Positions 1-8,258 of a stretch of DNA of 64,000 nucleotides are shown here, piece after piece. Source of the stretch: Acidimicrobiia bacterium (lineage in GTDB: Bacteria; Actinomycetota; Acidimicrobiia; Spongiisociales; Spongiisociaceae); assembly GCA_009841105.1 (NCBI GenBank), contig VXMM01000056.1, positions 40,815 through 104,814 on the forward strand. The letters are read 5' to 3'. The first letter of the stretch is position 1. Every line of letters begins with the position of its first letter. Below the pieces are notes generated by a model, which saw only the letters and a program-made list of their open reading frames with translations, searched no databases and was not told where the DNA came from. The translations under genes and the position numbers were made by a program.

Positions 1-642
1 CTGGCGGATATCGGCGTGCTGGACGAGAACCTGACCCTGGTGCATATGAACCATCTGTCGGCGCGGGAGGTAGACCTGGTCGCCGACGCCGGCACCCGGG
101 TGGTGCACTGCCCGGCCGCATCTCTCAGGCGAGGCATGGGCGCCATCCGGCTCGGGTCCTTCCCGGAGATGCTGGCCAAGGGAGTCCCGGTGGCTCTCGG
201 CTCCGACGGCTACAGCGGACGCCGCGACCTGCTGCGCCAGGCCTATCTGGCTGCGGTGGGGTTCCGTGAATTCCGGGGCGAACTGCCGGTCCTCACCGGC
301 GAGACCGTCCTGGAGATGGCCACCCTCCATGGCGCCAGGGCGCTAGGCCTCGATGACGAGATCGGTTCGATAGAGGTCGGCAAGCGCGCCGACCTGGTGG
401 TACACCGGCTGGACAGACCGGAGGCGCACCCCCGGTTCCGCGATCCTGTGGACAATCTCGTCTATTTCCGGGCGTCCAGCACCGTGGACACCGTATTCGT
501 CGATGGGGAAGCCATCCTCGACAGAGGAGTCTTTACCCGCTTCGATAGCGGAGAGGCCTACCGCAGGATCGACGCGGCCGCGGCCGAGTTCGAAGCGGGC
601 GTGGGCGCTGCCACGTACGCCGCCTGGCCACTCGTCGACTGA
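1..642 (+). CDS. Amidohydrolase (TRZ/ATZ/cytosine-deaminase-like), 3' part only
   Basis: The reading frame is open from the first base, so the gene starts upstream of the window; 213 C-terminal residues are visible. Family members hydrolyse C-N bonds of deaminated or chlorinated heterocycles and related amides using one metal ion. Visible features are a VHMNHL histidine segment, VVHCPAAS, and GSDG, whose Asp would be the metal-binding Asp of the TIM barrel. The C-terminal IGSIEVGKRADLVV strand returns to the composite beta-sandwich typical of the family. A P450 gene follows 59 bp downstream on the same strand. Substrate cannot be inferred; the family call is firm, the function is not. Confidence 0.8.
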   Translation: MADIGVLDENLTLVHMNHLSAREVDLVADAGTRVVHCPAASLRRGMGAIRLGSFPEMLAKGVPVALGSDGYSGRRDLLRQAYLAAVGFREFRGELPVLTGETVLEMATLHGARALGLDDEIGSIEVGKRADLVVHRLDRPEAHPRFRDPVDNLVYFRASSTVDTVFVDGEAILDRGVFTRFDSGEAYRRIDAAAAEFEAGVGAATYAAWPLVD

Positions 643-689
643 GCAGCCCTCCACGCGAAGCCTTCACCGCGCCGGAGGTACGCTTTTGT

Positions 690-695
690 TACGGT
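690..695 (+). promoter_or_regulatory. Candidate -10 box (TACGGT) for leaderless P450 mRNA
   Basis: TACGGT fits TANNNT and ends 6 nt before the ATG at 702. No Shine-Dalgarno lies at usual spacing; a GGAGG at 674-678 is too far away. The same TANNNT-N6-8-start arrangement recurs at several genes here. No -35 box is convincing. Confidence 0.4.
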
Positions 696-701
696 TCGTC
701 A

Positions 702-1925
702 ATGACGTTCGTCCTCGACGCCTACGACCCTGAGTTCCTCCGCGACCCCTATCCGGTGTTCGACCGGATACGCGAAGAGACTCCCGTCTTCCGCGGTCCG
801 GGCCGCGCCGGTGAGCGACCGATCTGGTTCCTGACCCGCCACGACGATGTCCGTCGGGCGTTGCGGGATCGCCGGCTCGGCCGGATCGACCAGCCCACCG
901 TGGACCGGGAGGCCTGGGGACTCCCCCCGCTCCAAGACGGCCTGGAGCCCTACTACGAGGTGGAACATTGGGCTCTGGTGTGGTTGGAACCGCCCAACCA
1001 CACCAAGATCCGCCGCCTGGTCTCCACCGCCTTCACGATGCGGCGGCTGGCCGGCCTGCGACCGCGCATCGCTGAACTAGCCGACCGCCTGCTCGACCCG
1101 ATCGTCGAGCGAGGCCGGTTCGATCTGGTCGACGACTACGCAGCGCCCCTGTCCGTCCAGGTGATCGCCGAGTTGCTCGGAGTTCCGACCGAGGACTGGC
1201 GCCGGATGCTCGACTGGTCGAGCCTGATCACCCAGATGTACGAGTACAACATCACCGGAGCGGACACCCGGGCGGCAGTGACGGCCTCCGTGGAGTTCGC
1301 CGAGTACTGCAGGGACCTGATGGCGCGCCGGCGTGCTCGGCCCCGCGACGACATGATCACCGCCCTGTGCTTCGCCAGGACAGAGGACGGAACCTTGACC
1401 GACACCCAGATCGTGTCGATGATCATCACCCTGCTGAACGCCGGCCACGAAGCGTCGGTCAACACCCTTGCCAACGGAATGCTGGCGCTGATGCAGCATC
1501 CGGATCAGTGGGGTCTCCTTACCGGCGGCGAGGTCGACCCGGCGACCGCCGCTGAGGAACTCTTCCGCTGGGACGCGCCCATCCAGACCTTCGACCGCTG
1601 GGTGGTCGCTGACAGCTACGAGGTCGGCGGCCAGAGGATCGAGCAGTACGAACAGGTGACTGTGCTTCTCGGATGCGCCAATCGCGACCCTCGCCACTTC
1701 GACAGCCCGAACTCCTTCCGGATCGGAAGAGGCGACCCGACCCACGTCAGCTTCGGTGGGGGAATCCATCACTGCCTGGGCGCGCCCCTGGCTCGCCTCG
1801 AGTTGGAGGTGGCGCTTGCCCGGCTTGCAACCCGGTGTCCCCAGTTGGAACTGGTCGAGCAACCGGTGCGGCCGCCGCGCTTCGTCCTGCGCGGCTTCGA
1901 CTCTCTCAGGTTCGCCCTAGCCTGA
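702..1925 (+). CDS. Cytochrome P450
   Basis: This 407-residue protein is a soluble bacterial-type P450 monooxygenase that would receive electrons from a ferredoxin system not found in the window. The heme-binding loop FGGGIHHCLGAPLARLE carries the thiolate Cys358. The K-helix ExxR is Glu286/Arg289. The I-helix oxygen-activation segment reads AGHEAS near residue 247, with Ser where many P450s have Thr. Length is normal for bacterial class I enzymes. It is convergent with the phosphotriesterase-family gene that ends at 1941, and follows an amidohydrolase on the same strand, which suggests oxidation of a small xenobiotic-like or secondary-metabolite substrate. Substrate is unknown. Confidence 0.95.
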   Translation: MTFVLDAYDPEFLRDPYPVFDRIREETPVFRGPGRAGERPIWFLTRHDDVRRALRDRRLGRIDQPTVDREAWGLPPLQDGLEPYYEVEHWALVWLEPPNHTKIRRLVSTAFTMRRLAGLRPRIAELADRLLDPIVERGRFDLVDDYAAPLSVQVIAELLGVPTEDWRRMLDWSSLITQMYEYNITGADTRAAVTASVEFAEYCRDLMARRRARPRDDMITALCFARTEDGTLTDTQIVSMIITLLNAGHEASVNTLANGMLALMQHPDQWGLLTGGEVDPATAAEELFRWDAPIQTFDRWVVADSYEVGGQRIEQYEQVTVLLGCANRDPRHFDSPNSFRIGRGDPTHVSFGGGIHHCLGAPLARLELEVALARLATRCPQLELVEQPVRPPRFVLRGFDSLRFALA

Positions 1926-1940
1926 CCGTAAGCCGGCTGA

Positions 1941-2855
1941 TCAGACGGCGAGTACCCGCGCCGGGTTGGTATGGGTCATGGCGTGGATCGCCTCCTCGCT
2001 GATACCTTCGTCACGCAGCATGGGAAGGAAGCTCTCGATCAGGTGCTGGTAACCGTGGCCGCCGTTGGTCTTGAGGCGGGGCCGAGCTGGCATGTCCTGC
2101 GCGATGACCAGGCGGTCCTGATGGCCTTGGCGAACCAGTTCGGCCAGGAACTCGGCCCGGCGCCTGTCGGAGTTGATCCACTCGATCCCGATCAGGTCGA
2201 ACGCCATGTAGGCACCGGTGGCGGCCACCCGCTCCAGTTCCGGCATCTCCAGGACACCGTCGAGGTGCCCGAAGATGACCCGATCGGCTTGAACGCCCTC
2301 CTCCTGGAAGATCTCCAGGAACTCCAGCGCCATGTACATGGTGGTATGGGTGGTCAGCGCCAGTCCGGTCGCCACCTGCGCCCGGGCGGCGGCGCGCAGG
2401 ACGCGCTCCTCCACGCCCTGGACCCAGGTCTTGTCGAGACCGATCTCCCCGATGATGCCGGGCTTGACACCGGTGTCGCCGACGCCGTTCTCTATCTCGT
2501 CGATCATGTAGTCGGCCAGCCGCTGAGTCGTCCACTTGTTGACGAACTCCGGGTAGTAGGGCTCGCGGTAGAAGCCGGTTCCCATAACGATGTGGACATC
2601 GCTCGCCTCCGAGACCCGGCGGAGCTTCTCCGGATCGCGCCCGATGTGTTCCAGAGTCGGGTCGACCAGGGTTCCCCCGCCGACTTCCTTGTAGAGCCGG
2701 ACCTCCTCGGTCATCTGAACCTCGTCGGTCATCGGGATCGCCAACCAGCGGTGTCTGGGCCACGAGAGATCGGCGAACACATGCTCGTGCACCTGGGTGT
2801 GGCCCAGCTCGCTGGGCGACACCGGGCCTCTGACCGTCATCACCTCCTTGGACAC
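1941..2855 (-). CDS. Phosphotriesterase-family metal-dependent hydrolase, paralogue A1
   Basis: This is a 304-residue amidohydrolase-superfamily TIM barrel. Expected binuclear metal ligands can be placed: His23 and His25 (HEH), bridging Glu137 in GEIG, His170, His197 and Asp254. Glu at the bridging position is the phosphotriesterase-homology-protein type; classical phosphotriesterases and lactonases use a carbamylated Lys. Lactone or phosphorylated-sugar-lactone hydrolysis is therefore more likely than organophosphate hydrolysis. GTG at 2855 is chosen because GGGAGGT lies 8 nt upstream. It follows the isomerase gene by 31 bp on the same strand and is probably co-transcribed. A hand alignment to the product at 19226-20152 gives 228 identities over 304 ungapped positions (about 75%). 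Confidence 0.9.
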   Translation of the reverse strand: MSKEVMTVRGPVSPSELGHTQVHEHVFADLSWPRHRWLAIPMTDEVQMTEEVRLYKEVGGGTLVDPTLEHIGRDPEKLRRVSEASDVHIVMGTGFYREPYYPEFVNKWTTQRLADYMIDEIENGVGDTGVKPGIIGEIGLDKTWVQGVEERVLRAAARAQVATGLALTTHTTMYMALEFLEIFQEEGVQADRVIFGHLDGVLEMPELERVAATGAYMAFDLIGIEWINSDRRRAEFLAELVRQGHQDRLVIAQDMPARPRLKTNGGHGYQHLIESFLPMLRDEGISEEAIHAMTHTNPARVLAV

Positions 2856-2886
2856 GAGTTACCACCTCCCCCGAGCCGTCTACCCG

Positions 2887-3765
2887 CTATCCCGAGCTGG
2901 AGGCTTCGATCGCCTCCCTGGCGAACACTACGCCCCGCTCGAATACTTCCTCGGCGTGTTCCTCCCGGGCGTGGTCCTCGAAAGCCGCGTACTTGGCGGT
3001 CCCGTCCTGCTCCATCTCCATCAGGAGGCCCCGGTAGTTGATGCCGTCGTCTCCGACTGCGATCGGCAGGAACGTCCCGGCATGGGCATCGGACAGCGTC
3101 TCGTACTGATCCGCCGGCCCGTAGATTTCCTCCGAGAACCTGGCCATGCCCTTGAGATGGGCGTACGCGATGTAATCGCGCAGGATCCGGTACCCGTAGG
3201 GCCAGGGCTCGATGCCCGCCGCGTAGACGTTGCCGGCATCGAAGTTGACCCGGATGTGAGGTATGTCGAGAGCGTCGAGGAAGCGGGCTGTAAGTTCTGG
3301 TTCCCGAACGACGTCCGTGCGCCCAGGATCCTCGTTGCGGAGATCGAAGTGATTCTCCAGCAGCATGGTGATGCCCTTGCCGGCCGCGAGGTCATGGCAG
3401 GGTTCCATACGCCGCTTGTACCGCTCCACGATCTCGTCGAAGCCCCACGCGGGGTTGTGCCCGGGATAGGTGATGACGAACTCCGCTCCCGCATCGGCTG
3501 CGAGGTTGATCACATCACAGATCGCCCGCTGCGCCGCCGCCACGTCATCGGTAATCATCACCCGCCACTTGGCGGTGGCGTTGACGCACACGATGCGAAC
3601 ACCATATCCGTTAAGCGTCTCGGCGGCGTTATCGAAACCATCGTTCTGGGGGTAGTAAACGAGTTCGATGGCGCCGATCCCCAGACGGCGGCATCGTTCC
3701 CCGAGCTGCTCGTAGGTGGGATGCCATCGATTCCAGGACGAGTCGGCGCATATCGCTAGTTCCAT
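2887..3765 (-). CDS. Sugar phosphate isomerase/epimerase (xylose-isomerase-like TIM barrel)
   Basis: The 292-residue product resembles the AP-endonuclease-2 / IolE-like TIM-barrel family, which isomerises, epimerises or dehydrates sugars and sugar acids with a divalent metal. Support comes from LLENH with the metal-type Glu, VNFDAGN, and AHLKG near the C-terminus, in the order seen in the family. The ATG at 3763-3765 is preferred because AGGAG lies just upstream; the open frame runs much further 5' without coding logic. The phosphotriesterase-family gene directly downstream suggests a paired role, for example in a sugar-acid or lactone pathway, which is inference. It is divergent from the lipoprotein gene starting near 3815. 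Confidence 0.88.
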   Translation of the reverse strand: MELAICADSSWNRWHPTYEQLGERCRRLGIGAIELVYYPQNDGFDNAAETLNGYGVRIVCVNATAKWRVMITDDVAAAQRAICDVINLAADAGAEFVITYPGHNPAWGFDEIVERYKRRMEPCHDLAAGKGITMLLENHFDLRNEDPGRTDVVREPELTARFLDALDIPHIRVNFDAGNVYAAGIEPWPYGYRILRDYIAYAHLKGMARFSEEIYGPADQYETLSDAHAGTFLPIAVGDDGINYRGLLMEMEQDGTAKYAAFEDHAREEHAEEVFERGVVFAREAIEASSSG

Positions 3766-3801
3766 CGGTTGCTCTCTCCTCGGGGCGCGGACCACCCAGG
3801 T

Positions 3802-3807
3802 TAGATT
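3802..3807 (+). promoter_or_regulatory. Candidate -10 box (TAGATT) for leaderless lipoprotein mRNA
   Basis: TAGATT ends 7 nt before the ATG at 3815 and only 1 nt before the ATG at 3809, so 3815 is the likelier start on a leaderless message. It lies in a 49-bp gap between divergent genes. Confidence 0.4.
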
Positions 3808-3814
3808 CATGGCC

Positions 3815-5169
3815 ATGTTGATCACGGCCCGGATCGTCACGAGGATCGGTTTGCCCGCGGCCGCTTGCCTGCTAATCCTCGCGTGCGGCGGCGAGACCTC
3901 TCTCGATGCCACGACGGCCGCCACAACCCCGGCATCGACCACCACCAGCTCCTCCGCCACGACATCGGCCACCACAACTCCGGATCCCGTGGCCACCACC
4001 GATCTCGTGCCCGCCGCCGACGTCTCCACGGAGCCGAGCACCACCATCACGTCGCCACAGGTGCTGACGGTTGAGGTAGTGATCACCGACATGGAGAACC
4101 CCGCGGCGTCGGGATCGATGCGGAGGGCGCTCTGCTGATCGCCGAGGCCGGATACGGGGAAGACGCCGATGCGCCGATCCTGAGGACCGGCCGCCTCACC
4201 CGTTTCCTGGACCTCAACGGTGACGGCGACTTTCTCGATCCCGGGGAGGCCGAGCGGTGGCTGGACAACCTGTACAGCTTCAACTCGGTCAATAAGTACG
4301 AGACAGGGCGGGACGAAGTGAGCGGGGCTACGGACGTGCTGGTCTACGAGGACGGGCGCGTCTTGCTGTCCCTTGACGGTGGAATCGACCAGAGCGGGGG
4401 TACGTTCATCCTCTTCGAGTTGGACCGGCACGGAACCGTCCTGCGCGAGATCAGCCAGTACTCCAACATGACCGGGATCGGGTTCGCTCTCGATCAGCGC
4501 AGTGTCTATGCGACCCAGAGCACCCACAATTCGCTGATCGAGATCGGATTGGAGGACGGGGACGTCCGGGAGATCGTCACGTTCCAGGATCTCCACAGCG
4601 GGCAGCAGGCGGTCCCGGCCGGCCTGGGAGTGGACCCGACAACCGGCGACGTGCTGGTGGCGTTGTTCTCCGGTGTCGCCAAGGCCGAGGGCGAAGCATG
4701 CCGGTTCGTACCTGACGTGAAGTGCGACGGTCGCTACCTGCCGCTGGTCCCGACCGATGCCAAGATCGTAAGGGTCGATCCCGCGACGGGGGCCGTCACC
4801 GACGAGGTGACGGGCCTGACCGCGGCGGTGGACGTGGCGGCCGACTCCGAAGGGAACGTCTTCGCGGTGGAGATGGCCGCCGACTACGCCCAGCTGTTCC
4901 ATCTCGGAGTCGACCTCTTCCTGGCCGACCTCCCCGCCCTGCACGGCGGATACATCAGGTTCAGCGGCCGGGTCACCATGTATCCGGCCGACGGAGGGGA
5001 TCCCCGTATCCTGGCGGAGGGCCTCGACCAGCCGACCAACATCACAGTCGCCCCTGACGGCGCCCTCTACGTATCGACGGGGCAGGGCACGCCGGGCCGC
5101 CCCATTCCCGGTCCCCAAGGCACTACCGAGATCATCGGAGAGGTTCTCCGGATAACCGGATACAAGTAG
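3815..5169 (+). pseudogene. ScyD/ScyE-like beta-propeller lipoprotein, single-base frameshift
   Basis: The N-terminal frame encodes a lipoprotein signal peptide (lipobox LILAC) and a Thr/Ser-rich tether, then stops at 4136-4138. The C-terminal frame continues from there to 5169. Joining them at the C run 4099-4102 with one extra C restores ENPRGVGIDAEGALLIAEAG, the first blade motif of the ScyD/ScyE/NHL-like propeller family; later blades include NITVAPDGALYVSTG. The joined product would be about 450 residues and extracellular. A homopolymer deletion caused by sequencing or assembly is as likely as a real null mutation, since both halves keep good coding character. Biological role is unknown; it precedes the importer genes. 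Confidence 0.75.
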
Positions 5170-5265
5170 AACCCCTTCCCTGTGGACGACAACCGGCGGG
5201 AGCACTATGTTACGAGGGCGCAGTGGGCCGCGCTGCGGCCTCAAAGGCACCCGAGAGGAGGCGCT

Positions 5266-7140
5266 ATGAGAGCTAGTCGGATAAGGCGATTGCTGGGGCT
5301 GCTGCTCGTTGTCGTGCTGGTGACCGCGGCATGCGGCGCCGAGGACGACACGGCCGCGGAGGAAGCGGCCGCCGCGCAGGCACAGGCGCAGGCACAGGCA
5401 GAGGCGGATGCTGCCGCGGCGCAGGCAGAGGCAGCCGCAGCCCAGCAGGAGGCCGACGCGGCCGCAGCGGCGTTGGCCCAAGCCCAGTCCGACCTGGAGG
5501 CCGCGGAGGCAGCCGCGGCCGAGGCCATGGAAGGCGACGAAGCGGCCCAGGCCGAACTCGCCGCAGCGCTGGCCGAAGCAGAGGCAGCTCTCGACGAAGC
5601 CGAGATGGCCGCAGAGGAAGCCATGAAAGCCGCTGAGGCCGCTGAGGCCGAGGCAGCCGCGGCGACCACCACGACGGCGCCGGCCATGCAAGAACCGGAA
5701 CTGATCGAGGTCGTGGTCTCCGAGGACAGCGATATCTACAACTTCGATCCGAAGAACTCGGCGGGTGGTGAGTTCGACGCACCTGTGTTCACCACGATCT
5801 ACGAAACGTTGGCCTGGACGAGCCCCTCGGGCGACGTCCTGCCCCGTCTGGCGACGGACTGGACCATCTCCGAGGACAAGATGACCTACACGTTCAATCT
5901 GCGGGAGGGAGTCAAGTTCCATAACGGGGCCGACTTCACCGCCCACGATGTCGTGTACAGCGTCAACCGGGCGGTCAGCCAGGGGATCCCGATGGTGCAG
6001 CAGCGGGCCCAGAACCTGGAGAGCGTGACCGCGGTCGATGACTACACGGTCGTCTACCAGCTGAAGCAGCCATCCACGGCGTTCCTCCTCAACATCGCGG
6101 ACACCACCGGCCTGGGTTTCTCATCGATCCTCACGTCCACGGCGCCCGCTCATGGCACAACTCCGGTGGGGACCGGTCCGTTCACGTTCGTGTCCTACGT
6201 CCCGGGATCGGAACTGGTACTCGACGTCAACCGCGACTACTGGGACCCGTCAGTATTGCCCTCGTATGACCGCATCCGGGTGAGGATCATCAAGGAGGAT
6301 GCCTCGATGGTTGCCGCGCTCAATTCCAAGGAAGTTGCGCTGATCCATCCCACCGCCACCGCCACGGCGCGAGGCCTGAGGGACAATCCGGACTTCACGA
6401 TCATCGACACGGCGTCCCGCACCTTCTGGATCCATGCCAGCCGGGTGGGAGCGACCCGTGACGAGGCCGTGGTCAAGGCGCTGTGGCTATCCATGGATCG
6501 CCAAGCCCTGGCCGACATCGCCTTCCTGGGCGAGGCCTTCCCGTGGTCGACGTCCCATCCATCGGTCGCGTACGGCCTGGGACCTGACGACCTGCCCAAC
6601 TACCAGCGGGATGTCGAGGAGGCCAAGCGGATCCTGGCGGAGGCCGGTTACTCCGACGGAGTCGAGCTCGTATTCACGTATCCGACCCGTGTCCCTTACG
6701 AGGACGTGTTCTTCGAGGTCCTGCAGGCATCCTGGGCGGAAGCGGGGATAACCGTGAACCTCAATCCGGTGGAGCAGGCGGTGTGGATTCCGAAGCTGAT
6801 CAACGCGGACTACGACCTGTCCGCCACCGACCAGGGTTGGTATTCCAACCCCTACAGGTACGTCCTACCGAGGACCGGCTGGCAGGCACCGCCTGAGGAG
6901 ATCCTTCCTGAGTTGATCCCCGAGCTGGATGCGCTGGCAGCTGCCTCGCAGGACGAGCGCCCGGAGATCTTCCAGAGGATCCAGATACTCGAGGCCGAGA
7001 ACGTCTATCCGTACACCGGTACGGTCTACGCCAACGCCTCACACGTTTACCACAACGAACTGCTCTCCAACGCCGATATGGGTACGTATATCACCGGGGA
7101 CAAGCGGGTTCTCTACCTCTCGCTGGTACCGGCCGGATAA
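5266..7140 (+). CDS. ABC transporter substrate-binding lipoprotein (SBP family 5) with long Ala/Glu stalk
   Basis: The 624-residue protein captures the substrate of the importer encoded downstream. Residues 1-25 are a lipoprotein signal with lipobox TAAC. Residues about 27-150 are extremely rich in Ala, Glu and Gln with heptad-like periodicity and should form a long helical or coiled-coil stalk, ending in a short Thr run. The family 5 domain follows, with EVVVSEDSDIYNFDP, YTFNLREGVKFHNG and VGTGPFTF. ATG 5266 is chosen for GAGAGGAG 5 nt upstream. Family 5 proteins bind peptides, nickel or oligosaccharides, so substrate is undetermined. The stalk makes it about 120 residues longer than usual. 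Confidence 0.92.
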   Translation: MRASRIRRLLGLLLVVVLVTAACGAEDDTAAEEAAAAQAQAQAQAEADAAAAQAEAAAAQQEADAAAAALAQAQSDLEAAEAAAAEAMEGDEAAQAELAAALAEAEAALDEAEMAAEEAMKAAEAAEAEAAAATTTTAPAMQEPELIEVVVSEDSDIYNFDPKNSAGGEFDAPVFTTIYETLAWTSPSGDVLPRLATDWTISEDKMTYTFNLREGVKFHNGADFTAHDVVYSVNRAVSQGIPMVQQRAQNLESVTAVDDYTVVYQLKQPSTAFLLNIADTTGLGFSSILTSTAPAHGTTPVGTGPFTFVSYVPGSELVLDVNRDYWDPSVLPSYDRIRVRIIKEDASMVAALNSKEVALIHPTATATARGLRDNPDFTIIDTASRTFWIHASRVGATRDEAVVKALWLSMDRQALADIAFLGEAFPWSTSHPSVAYGLGPDDLPNYQRDVEEAKRILAEAGYSDGVELVFTYPTRVPYEDVFFEVLQASWAEAGITVNLNPVEQAVWIPKLINADYDLSATDQGWYSNPYRYVLPRTGWQAPPEEILPELIPELDALAAASQDERPEIFQRIQILEAENVYPYTGTVYANASHVYHNELLSNADMGTYITGDKRVLYLSLVPAG

Positions 7141-7151
7141 CGGAACAAGCA

Positions 7152-7184
7152 ATGGTCGGGTGGGACACGAGTTCACCCGACCAT
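7152..7184 (+). promoter_or_regulatory. Intercistronic hairpin between SBP and first ATPase gene
   Basis: Arms 7152-7162 (ATGGTCGGGTG) and 7174-7184 (CACCCGACCAT) are perfectly complementary over 11 bp with an 11-nt loop, 11 nt after the SBP stop. No T-run follows. Such structures after SBP genes commonly protect the upstream mRNA or cause partial termination, giving excess SBP. That role is inferred. Confidence 0.6.
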
Positions 7185-7213
7185 CACCCCCGCTCTCGTT
7201 GTAGTTCTCGGAA

Positions 7214-8251
7214 ATGTCAGACGTAGAGCACGACCGGACAATCCTGTCCGTCCGGAACCTGGTCACCGTTTACCCGACCCGTCTCGGGGTGGTTCCTGCC
7301 GTCGACCACATAGGGTTCGAGCTACGAGCCGGTGAGATACTGGGCATCGTCGGCGACTCGGGTAGCGGGAAGACCACCCTGGCCCGTTCTCTACTGGGTC
7401 TGGTGGCGGCGCCTGGCAGGATCGTGAGCGGGGAGATACTGCTGCACGGCCGGGACCTGCTGGAGTTCTCCGGCGAAGAGATGAGACAGGTGCGCGGCAC
7501 CGAGATCGCGATGATCTTCCAGAATCCGATCCGCTCGTTCCATCCCGGGTTCACGATCGGACGGCAACTGACCGAGGCGGTGACCAGGCACGAGCGGGTC
7601 TCCCGCCGCGATGCGCGTGAGAGGGCCATCGAGGCTCTGACCTGGGTGGGAATGCCGGAGCCGGCAATACGGATGAAAGACCATCCCCACCAGTTCTCCG
7701 GGGGAATGCTGCAGCGGGTCATGATCGCGATGAGCCTGCTCAACGAGCCCGCCGTCCTGGTCGCCGACGAGCCGACGACTGCCCTCGACGTGACCATCCA
7801 GGCCCAGATCCTGGAACTCATCCAGAGGTTGGCGGTCGACCGGGGGCTGGGGGTGATCCTGGTCACGCACAACCTGGGGATGGTGGCCAGCATCTGCGAT
7901 CGCGTGATAGTCATGTACGCCGGCCAGATCGTAGAGGAGGCATCGGTGGACCAGGTGTTCGCCAATCCCTCGCATCCTTACACCGTAGGCTTGCTCGACT
8001 CGCAACCGGATCGGGCAACAGGCACAAGACTGGAGGCAATGGCGGGCGGGTCGCCGCGGATGACCGACCTGCCTCCGGGGTGCAGGTTCGAGCCGCGTTG
8101 CGCGTATGCCGAGACGGAGTGCTCGCAGCCGCCGACCCTGTGGCCGCTGTCCGATGGACAGACCGTCAGGTGCTGGGTCAGCAGGCGCCACGGCGGGTTA
8201 CCGGACCTTCCGGATCGTGAAGCGAGCCGCGCCGGACGCGGACTCGGGTAA
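7214..8251 (+). CDS. Oligopeptide/dipeptide-type ABC transporter ATP-binding protein 1
   Basis: This 345-residue ATPase energises the importer. The Walker A loop is GDSGSGKTT, the signature FSGGMLQRV, Walker B VLVADEPTTALD, and the switch His lies in LVTHNLG. The C-terminal oligopeptide-transporter extension with PGCRFEPRC is present, as in DppD/OppD. ATG 7214 is adopted; the region upstream carries the hairpin at 7152-7184. It is followed after 7 nt by the partner ATPase. The order SBP-ATPase-ATPase-permease-permease differs from the common SBP-permease-permease-ATPase-ATPase order. Confidence 0.93.
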   Translation: MSDVEHDRTILSVRNLVTVYPTRLGVVPAVDHIGFELRAGEILGIVGDSGSGKTTLARSLLGLVAAPGRIVSGEILLHGRDLLEFSGEEMRQVRGTEIAMIFQNPIRSFHPGFTIGRQLTEAVTRHERVSRRDARERAIEALTWVGMPEPAIRMKDHPHQFSGGMLQRVMIAMSLLNEPAVLVADEPTTALDVTIQAQILELIQRLAVDRGLGVILVTHNLGMVASICDRVIVMYAGQIVEEASVDQVFANPSHPYTVGLLDSQPDRATGTRLEAMAGGSPRMTDLPPGCRFEPRCAYAETECSQPPTLWPLSDGQTVRCWVSRRHGGLPDLPDREASRAGRGLG

Positions 8252-8258
8252 GCAGGCA

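Noticed and set aside
1941..2855. Organophosphate-degrading phosphotriesterase
   Set aside because: The bridging residue is Glu (GEIG), not the carbamylated Lys of classical phosphotriesterases.
2887..5946. Very long minus-strand open frame extending the isomerase to over 1000 codons
   Set aside because: The part beyond 3765 is antisense to the lipoprotein and SBP genes, is low-complexity, and the isomerase has its own ATG with AGGAG.
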